From: Arthrobacter sp.
Lineage (GTDB): Bacteria; Actinomycetota; Actinomycetes; Actinomycetales; Micrococcaceae
DNA length: 10,686 nt
Reading direction: 5' to 3'
Assembly (NCBI GenBank): GCA_030146405.1
Contig: JASLBS010000284.1
Coordinates: 1-10,686, forward strand
Shown: positions 6,496 to 10,686 of the stretch, piece after piece
How the letters are laid out: each line of letters opens with the position of its first letter
How positions within the stretch are numbered: the first letter of the stretch is position 1
The notes under the pieces: generated by a model
The model's input: the letters and a program-made list of their open reading frames with translations, nothing else
What the model was told of the DNA's origin: nothing
Databases searched by the model: none
Program-made: the position numbers and the translations under genes

Positions 6496-6578
6496 GGGGA
6501 AACTCCTCTGTCTGCGGACCGTGAAGGTCCACGTCGGTTGGGGCGCCGATCGTACGGCGGGACGCTCGTGGATCGTGC

Positions 6579-6594
6579 TGACGGCTATCCGTCA
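6579..6594. promoter_or_regulatory. Palindrome in the fabG/DUF3099 divergent region
   Basis: TGACGG (6579-6584) and CCGTCA (6589-6594) form six-base arms around CTAT. A wider pair GATCGT (6571-6576) and ACGATC (6605-6610) and another, CGCCG (6544-6548) with CGGCG (6555-6559), lie nearby. The position, about 85 bp before the fabG start, fits an operator or a leader structure. No regulator gene is present in the window. Confidence 0.35.
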
Positions 6595-6630
6595 AACTAT
6601 CCCGACGATCCTAGCGGCGCATCGCTCGAC

Positions 6631-6659
6631 TTCGGGAAAACAGCCCGGAGTGAGATAAT
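6631..6659 (+). promoter_or_regulatory. Candidate promoter for the DUF3099-SURF1 gene set
   Basis: GATAAT (6654-6659) stands out in an AT-rich patch and is a near-consensus -10. TTCGGG (6631-6636), 17 bases upstream, is a weak -35. Transcription would begin near 6666, giving a leader of under 20 bases that still includes GGAG at 6675-6678. Confidence 0.45.
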
Positions 6660-6682
6660 AATAGGAGTCTTTTTGGAGTGTG

Positions 6683-7105
6683 ATGAGTAGGCAAACGAAG
6701 CACAACACTGACGTCCACAGCATCTCCGACGCTCGCGAAGCGCACAGCGACGAAATGCGAACCCGAATGATCAGGTACACGGTCTCCATGAGTATCCGCC
6801 TGGTCTGTTTCATCCTGGTCTTCGTGGTCCCGTACGGCTGGCTGTCCTGGGTCATGATCGCCGGTGCGGTGTTCCTGCCGTACTTCGCGGTGATCCTTGC
6901 CAACGGCGGGAGCGACACCAGCAACATCCGGCACAGCGACGCACTGCTCAACCGCGCACCCGTGCGGGAGATCGAGGCGAAGGTGGTCGACACCACGCCC
7001 GACGACTCCGACGAGATCCTCAGTGGTGAGATCATCGACGACGTTCCGCCGGTGCAGCGAGGCTCCACGGCGACCGAGGGTTCGAGGCCGCGCGTCGATG
7101 GCTGA
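6683..7105 (+). CDS. DUF3099 family membrane protein
   Basis: A 140-residue protein with the actinobacterial DUF3099 layout: a short N-terminus with VHSISDAREA (11-20), then two hydrophobic helices at about 34-51 (VSMSIRLVCFILVFVVPYG) and 54-73 (LSWVMIAGAVFLPYFAVILA), then an acidic, probably disordered tail rich in D and E. A short turn of only a few residues links the helices, predicting a membrane hairpin. Function is unknown for the family. ATG 6683 is preferred, with GGAG (6675-6678) four bases away; the GTG directly before it (6680) is the alternative and changes one residue. It heads a plus-strand set with the next gene overlapping by 8 bp, so translation is probably coupled. Confidence 0.85.
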   Translation: MSRQTKHNTDVHSISDAREAHSDEMRTRMIRYTVSMSIRLVCFILVFVVPYGWLSWVMIAGAVFLPYFAVILANGGSDTSNIRHSDALLNRAPVREIEAKVVDTTPDDSDEILSGEIIDDVPPVQRGSTATEGSRPRVDG

Positions 7106-7394
7106 CACTGCACCCCCGGCTCCTTCCGGTGCAGGAGCAGCGGCGGCTGGTCTGGGCCTCTTCGGAGGCCCGACGCCGGTGTCCGGGTCTCCTGTCTGTT
7201 CGCGGAAGGGTTGCCGTGCCGACGCCGATTGGCAGGTGCTGTGGAACAATCCACGGATCCACACACCGGAGCGCAGGAAAGCCTGGGCCTCCTGCCCCGA
7301 CCACGTCGAGTGGTTCGAGGAGTATCTCCGGGGTCGCGGACTCTGGAGGGAGACGCTTCCCCTGAACGCCGACCGACCGATGGAGACCCGCTAG
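7098..7394 (+). CDS. Small conserved-looking protein with a Cys/His metal-site pattern
   Basis: A 98-residue soluble protein. After a low-complexity Ala/Gly/Pro start it has CSRKGC (34-39), then DWQVLWNNPRIHTPERRKAW, then SCPDHVEWFEEYLRGRG with C66 and H69. The pattern C-x4-C ... C-x2-H suggests a small zinc ribbon, an inference from residue spacing. I recall similar short actinobacterial proteins next to SURF1 or DUF3099, sometimes carrying an unlikely acetone-carboxylase label, but cannot confirm it here. The ATG at 7098 overlaps the DUF3099 stop by 8 bp, and its own stop (7392-7394) directly abuts the SURF1 GTG. No strong ribosome site is visible, which fits coupled translation. A later start would still keep the Cys/His part. 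Confidence 0.78.
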   Translation: MADTAPPAPSGAGAAAAGLGLFGGPTPVSGSPVCSRKGCRADADWQVLWNNPRIHTPERRKAWASCPDHVEWFEEYLRGRGLWRETLPLNADRPMETR

Positions 7395-8222
7395 GTGTAC
7401 CGCTTCCTCTTCTCCGCGCGATGGCTCGGTTGGCTTGCCATGGTGGTCGTGATCGCGGCCGGCTGTGTGGCCCTCGGCAGTTGGCAGCTCGACCGCCGCG
7501 AGGCCGTGGTGGAGAACATCCACCGCATCGAGGCGAACTACGATGCCGCCCCCGAGCGCTACGTGCCGGGCCAGAACGGCTTCGACGACTACGACGAGGC
7601 CCGGGAATGGACCCCGATCACCTTCACCGGCACCTACGATGTCGACAACCAGGTGATCGTCCGGAATCGGCCGTTGAACGGCCAGCCCGGGTACGAGGTG
7701 CTCACGCCGCTACGGCTCGACGACGGCAGCGCCGTGATCATCGACCGCGGCTGGTTGCCGATCGGCAACATCGAGTCGGGCCGGCCTGACGCGGTCCCCG
7801 CTCCCCCTGCCGGCCAGGTGGAGGTCACGGCCCGGACCAAGCCGGGCGAGCCCCTCGTCAATCGTGGAGCACCGGAGGGTCAGGTCGCGTCCATCAACCT
7901 TCCTGCGCTGGCCGAGCGGGTGGGTTATCCGGTGCAGGAATCGGCGTACGGGCTCCTGGCACTCGAGCGTCCGGCAGCCGCCGAGACACCGCTCCTCGCG
8001 CCGAAACCCTCCGTGGACGAGGGCCCGCACCTCTCCTATTCGATGCAGTGGTTCGCTTTCGGCGTGCTGGTCTTCGTAGGACTCGGGTACGCCGCCCGGC
8101 AGCAGCGGCGCAGTGACGCCGAGCAGGACGGCACCGCGCCCGAACCGAGCGAGCGCCGTCGCCGTCGTACCTCCTCGGAGGACGAGGAGGACGCGATCCT
8201 CGACGCCCAGGGGATCCGCTAG
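7395..8222 (+). CDS. SURF1-family cytochrome c oxidase assembly protein
   Basis: A 275-residue membrane protein with the SURF1/Shy1 plan: helix at about 9-28, an extracytoplasmic domain, and a second helix at about 217-235. Family marks are LGSWQLDRR (27-35), NRPLNGQPGYEVLTPL (91-106), IDRGWLP (116-122) and YSMQWFAFG (215-223). SURF1 proteins assist heme a insertion and assembly of aa3-type cytochrome oxidase. Beyond the last helix is a strongly charged cytoplasmic tail (ERRRRR then SEDEED). The GTG start at 7395 touches the preceding stop and has GGAGA (7382-7386) eight bases upstream, inside that gene. No oxidase or heme a genes are in the window, so SURF1 is separated from its expected partners. 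Confidence 0.92.
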   Translation: MYRFLFSARWLGWLAMVVVIAAGCVALGSWQLDRREAVVENIHRIEANYDAAPERYVPGQNGFDDYDEAREWTPITFTGTYDVDNQVIVRNRPLNGQPGYEVLTPLRLDDGSAVIIDRGWLPIGNIESGRPDAVPAPPAGQVEVTARTKPGEPLVNRGAPEGQVASINLPALAERVGYPVQESAYGLLALERPAAAETPLLAPKPSVDEGPHLSYSMQWFAFGVLVFVGLGYAARQQRRSDAEQDGTAPEPSERRRRRTSSEDEEDAILDAQGIR

Positions 8223-8305
8223 ATCCACGTGCGGGGGCGCGCCGGTGGTGCGGGCCGGCCGCTGTTCCAGCTACCGCCCGCGGAGCTCGTAGTTCCCGAA
8301 GGACC

Positions 8306-8361
8306 GCGCAGCAAGCCGATGGGGGATCGGATCCCCACTACAGCGCGGGGCTGTGCTGCGC
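8306..8361. promoter_or_regulatory. Nested inverted repeats upstream of the PRISE-type reductase
   Basis: In the 221-bp gap 8223-8443 I see no gene. It contains GGGGAT-CGG-ATCCCC (8322-8336), enclosed by GCGCAGCA (8306-8313) and TGCTGCGC (8354-8361). A possible -10 TAGTGT is at 8364-8369, with no clear -35, giving a leader of about 70 bases before the GTG at 8444. The nested repeat could be a distant terminator for SURF1 or an operator for the reductase. Confidence 0.4.
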
Positions 8362-8443
8362 CTAGTGTTGACGTCGGGCCATGAGGGCCGGCTCGGACAG
8401 CGGCCACCACCGACTCCGGGATCAATCGTCGCAGGAGGTCACC

Positions 8444-9562
8444 GTGATCAACCCCGAACCCGCAGCGAGTACTGCACGCGCCACGACACCGCCCTCCACC
8501 CCGGCGGACGAGACGCAGTCCGTTCTGGTCGCCGGTGCCGGGGGCGTCATCGGGCGCCATGCAGCGGACGAGTACGTCCGCCGTGGCACCCCGGTCCGCG
8601 GGCTGAGCCGCCGACCGGTCACCGGCGCCCGGTGGGAGCACCTGCCCGTGGACCTGCTGGACCGGGAAGCAGCCCTCGCCGGGTTGGAGGCCGCGCGTGA
8701 CACCACCCACCTGGTGTTCGCCGCCTACATCGAGCGGCCCACCACGGCGGAGCAGATCGAGGTGAACGGCGCGCTGCTGACCAACAGCCTGAAGGGTCTC
8801 GACGACGTGGGTGCTCCCCTGCGCCATGTCACCCTCTACCAGGGCGGAAAGGCGTACGGGGCGCACCTGGGCTACTTCAATACGCCCGCGAAGGAACGTG
8901 ACCCGCGGCTGATCCAACCCAACTTCTACTACGACCAGGAGGACATCCTCCGCGCCGCCGCAGCCGAGCACGGCTTCCAGGCCACCATGCTGCGTCCCGA
9001 AGGGGTTGTCGGATACGCCGTGGGCAACCCCATGAACATCCTCATGGTCATCGCCGTCTATGCCAGTATCTGCCGGGAACTGGGCCAACCCTTACGCTTC
9101 CCGGGCAGTCACGCCGCGTACGACGCCCTCTACCAGGTGACCGACGCAGGCTTGCTGGCGCGGGCGACGGTCTGGGCAGGTTCGGAACCACGGGCAGGCG
9201 GAGAGATCTACAACATCACCAACGGTGACCAGATCCGATGGCGTCAGCTCTGGCCGGTCTTCGCCCGCCACTTAGGGATGGACTACGCAGAACCACAGCC
9301 CGTCTCGCTGACCGAGGCGATGCCCCAGTACCAGGACCTCTGGGAGCAGATGGTGACGAGGTACGACCTCGTGCCTACTCCCTATCAGGACCTCGCGGGC
9401 TGGTCGTTCGGCGACTTCCTCTTCCGCTCGGGCTTCGACAACGTCACCTCCACCATCAAGGCCCGGCAGCACGGGTTCGCCGATTGCCTCGACACCGAGG
9501 ACCGGTTCGTCGAACTCCTCGACGAACTGGTCACCAACAGGATCATTCCACCCGTGGCCTGA
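8444..9562 (+). CDS. PRISE-type SDR (progesterone 5-beta-reductase/iridoid synthase-like enone reductase)
   Basis: A 372-residue extended SDR. The cofactor loop is AGAGGVIG (30-37). Family marks of the PRISE group (SDR75) follow: TLYQGGKAYG (130-139, K136), NFYYDQEDIL (160-169, with Y162/Y163), RPEGVVGYAVGNPMNILMVI (184-203), a run YASICRELGQPLRFPGS, YNITNGDQIRWRQLWPVFA (256-274), and the end FGDFLFRSGFDNVTSTIKAR with HGF and IIPPVA. PRISE enzymes reduce activated C=C bonds of enones; the bacterial substrate is unknown. GTG 8444 is chosen over the upstream ATG 8381 because AGGAGG (8433-8438) lies five bases before it and residues upstream are not conserved-looking. Two TTA codons (L217 and L277) occur here and none were seen in the other genes. 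A hairpin follows at 9580-9605. Plain NAD-epimerase annotation would be the fallback. Confidence 0.86.
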   Translation: MINPEPAASTARATTPPSTPADETQSVLVAGAGGVIGRHAADEYVRRGTPVRGLSRRPVTGARWEHLPVDLLDREAALAGLEAARDTTHLVFAAYIERPTTAEQIEVNGALLTNSLKGLDDVGAPLRHVTLYQGGKAYGAHLGYFNTPAKERDPRLIQPNFYYDQEDILRAAAAEHGFQATMLRPEGVVGYAVGNPMNILMVIAVYASICRELGQPLRFPGSHAAYDALYQVTDAGLLARATVWAGSEPRAGGEIYNITNGDQIRWRQLWPVFARHLGMDYAEPQPVSLTEAMPQYQDLWEQMVTRYDLVPTPYQDLAGWSFGDFLFRSGFDNVTSTIKARQHGFADCLDTEDRFVELLDELVTNRIIPPVA

Positions 9563-9579
9563 CAGACCGAGCTGGCCCG

Positions 9580-9605
9580 GGGCGCGCCCTCGACGAGGGG
9601 CGCCC
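9580..9605 (+). terminator. Hairpin after the PRISE-type reductase gene
   Basis: GGGCGC (9580-9585) pairs with GCGCCC (9600-9605) and, after one bulged G, CCCTC (9587-9591) pairs with GAGGG (9595-9599) around loop GAC. TTCC follows on the plus strand. It begins 17 bp past the reductase stop and lies in the gap (9563-9669) before the convergent ABC-F gene, so it may serve both. The T-run is minimal. Confidence 0.65.
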
Positions 9606-9669
9606 TTCCACAGATGGACCGACCGGCACAGCACGGACGAATTCCGCTCCCGTGCCCGACGGAACAGAC

Positions 9670-10686
9670 CTAGGCGAGGGTGACGAGCTCCAGGTAGTCG
9701 GAGTTCCAGAGATCCTCCACGCCGTCCGGCAACAGGACCACGCGCTCGGGGTCGAGCGCGTCCACGGCGCCCTCGTCGTGGCTGACCATGACCACCGCAC
9801 CGCTGTAGTTCTTCAGGGCGCCGAGGATCTCGGCACGGCTCGCGGGGTCGAGGTTGTTGGTGGGCTCGTCCAGCAGCAGCACATTGGCCGAGGAGGCGAC
9901 GATCGTCGCGAGGGCAAGACGCGTCTTCTCACCACCGGAGAGCACACCCGCGAGCTTGTCCACGTCATCTCCGGAGAACAGGAAGGAACCGAGGATGCCA
10001 CGCACCTCGGCGTCCTGCATGTCCGGCGCGGAGGACTTCATGTTCTCCAGCACGGTCCGCTGGGTGTCCAGTGTCTCGTGCTCCTGGGCGTAGTACCCCA
10101 CCTTGAGTCCATGACCGGCCACCACCTGCCCGGTGTCGGGCTTGTCCACCCCGGCGAGCATCCGCAGCAGGGTGGTCTTGCCGGCACCGTTCAAGCCGAG
10201 GATCACCACCTTGGATCCGCGGTCGATCGCGAGGTCCACGTCGGTGAAGATCTCCAGCGACCCGTAGGACTTGCTGAGGCCCTCGGCGGTCATCGGGGTC
10301 TTGCCGCAGGGGGAGGGCTCCGGGAAGCGGAGCGCTGCCACGCGGTCGGACGTGCGCACCGCGTCCAGGCCGCCGAGGAGCCGCTCCGCGCGCTTGGCCA
10401 TGTTCTGCGCCGCCACGGCCTTCGAGGCCTTGGCGCGCATCCTGTTCGCCTGGTCCATCAGCACCTGCGCCTTCTTCTCGGCGTTGGCGCGTTCACGCTT
10501 GCGAGCCCGCTCGTCCGTCTCGCGCTGGAGCTGGTACCGCTTCCAGCCCATGTTGTAGATGTCGATCGTTGCCCGGTTCGCGTCCAGCTGGAACACCTTG
10601 TTCACCGTGGCCTCGAGCAGTTCGACGTCGTGGCTGATCACGATCAGGCCGCCCTGGTGGTTCTTCAGGAATTCACGCAGCCAGGT
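9670..10686 (-). CDS. ABC-F family ATPase, C-terminal part (5' end outside window)
   Basis: The visible 338 residues enter in frame from the right edge with TWLREFLKNHQGGLIVISHD, the end of the first ABC domain including its H-loop (residues 18-20). A lysine/arginine-rich linker of the P-site tRNA interaction motif type follows (about 45-100, RKRERANAEKKAQ...). The second ABC domain has Walker A GLNGAGKTT (164-172), signature LSGGEK (249-254), Walker B with VLLLDEPTNNLD (269-280) and H-loop SHDE (302-305). Twin ABC domains, no membrane segment and the charged linker identify ABC-F proteins, which act on the ribosome. The tail VVLLPDGVED-LW-YLELVTLA resembles Rv1473 of M. tuberculosis, which has been labelled a macrolide-transport ATPase; a resistance role is unproven and a housekeeping translation role is equally likely. 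Start and first Walker A are outside the window. Confidence 0.93.
   Translation of the reverse strand, partial: TWLREFLKNHQGGLIVISHDVELLEATVNKVFQLDANRATIDIYNMGWKRYQLQRETDERARKRERANAEKKAQVLMDQANRMRAKASKAVAAQNMAKRAERLLGGLDAVRTSDRVAALRFPEPSPCGKTPMTAEGLSKSYGSLEIFTDVDLAIDRGSKVVILGLNGAGKTTLLRMLAGVDKPDTGQVVAGHGLKVGYYAQEHETLDTQRTVLENMKSSAPDMQDAEVRGILGSFLFSGDDVDKLAGVLSGGEKTRLALATIVASSANVLLLDEPTNNLDPASRAEILGALKNYSGAVVMVSHDEGAVDALDPERVVLLPDGVEDLWNSDYLELVTLA

Noticed and set aside
8444..9562. bldA-like developmental control through the TTA codons
   Set aside because: That control is established in Streptomyces; this window looks like a different actinobacterial family, and the codons may only reflect foreign origin.
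9631..9655. GCACGG/CCGTGC pair as a terminator of the ABC-F gene
   Set aside because: Six pairs around a 13-base loop without T-run is weak, and the hairpin at 9580-9605 is the better candidate.
9670..10686. Macrolide or other antibiotic resistance gene
   Set aside because: ABC-F proteins include housekeeping translation factors; the visible part has no feature that proves resistance and no resistance context.

Overview
The window is ordinary-looking high-GC chromosome from an actinobacterium. The gene content suggests a Micrococcaceae-like organism (Arthrobacter and relatives), though that assignment is inference from protein style and gene neighbourhood. Supporting points are a MabA-type FabG ending in the VDGG-x-GMGH tail, an actinobacterial DUF3099 membrane protein, a standalone SURF1, a type B L31 protein without zinc ligands, and several GTG/TTG starts. 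I see no phage, transposon, CRISPR or plasmid gene and no tRNA or rRNA.

Layout. Positions 1-468 (+) hold the 3' end of an aminopeptidase N gene, converging with a 16-bp overlap on a lipoate-protein ligase gene (453-1529, -). A strong U-less hairpin (1589-1622) separates this from rpmE2 (1675-1932, -). Upstream of rpmE2 lie a SpoU/TrmH rRNA methyltransferase (2045-2872, -) and an orphan ABC ATPase (2911-3696, -), likely one operon. A divergent spacer with a terminator-like hairpin leads to serB (3870-4772, +), which ends at a bidirectional hairpin. Two SDR genes follow on the minus strand: fabG (5758-6495, TTG start) and, downstream of it, an SDR without the usual catalytic tyrosine (4893-5642). 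Four 18-19 bp tandem repeats separate the two.

A divergent promoter region at about 6496-6682 starts a tight plus-strand set: DUF3099 protein, a small Cys/His protein and SURF1, which overlap or abut. After a gap carrying inverted repeats comes a PRISE-type (progesterone 5-beta-reductase/iridoid synthase-like) reductase (8444-9562, +). It is the only gene here in which I saw TTA leucine codons. The window closes with the C-terminal part of an ABC-F ATPase (9670-10686, -) running off the right edge.

Working together: fabG belongs to type II fatty-acid synthesis, SURF1 to cytochrome oxidase assembly, serB to serine synthesis, the lipoate ligase to activation of 2-oxoacid dehydrogenase complexes, and L31B, the SpoU enzyme and ABC-F to the ribosome. 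No single new pathway emerges. The best candidates for a second look are the tandem-repeat spacer between the SDR genes, the tyrosine-less SDR, the small Cys/His protein coupled to SURF1, and the TTA-bearing PRISE reductase.
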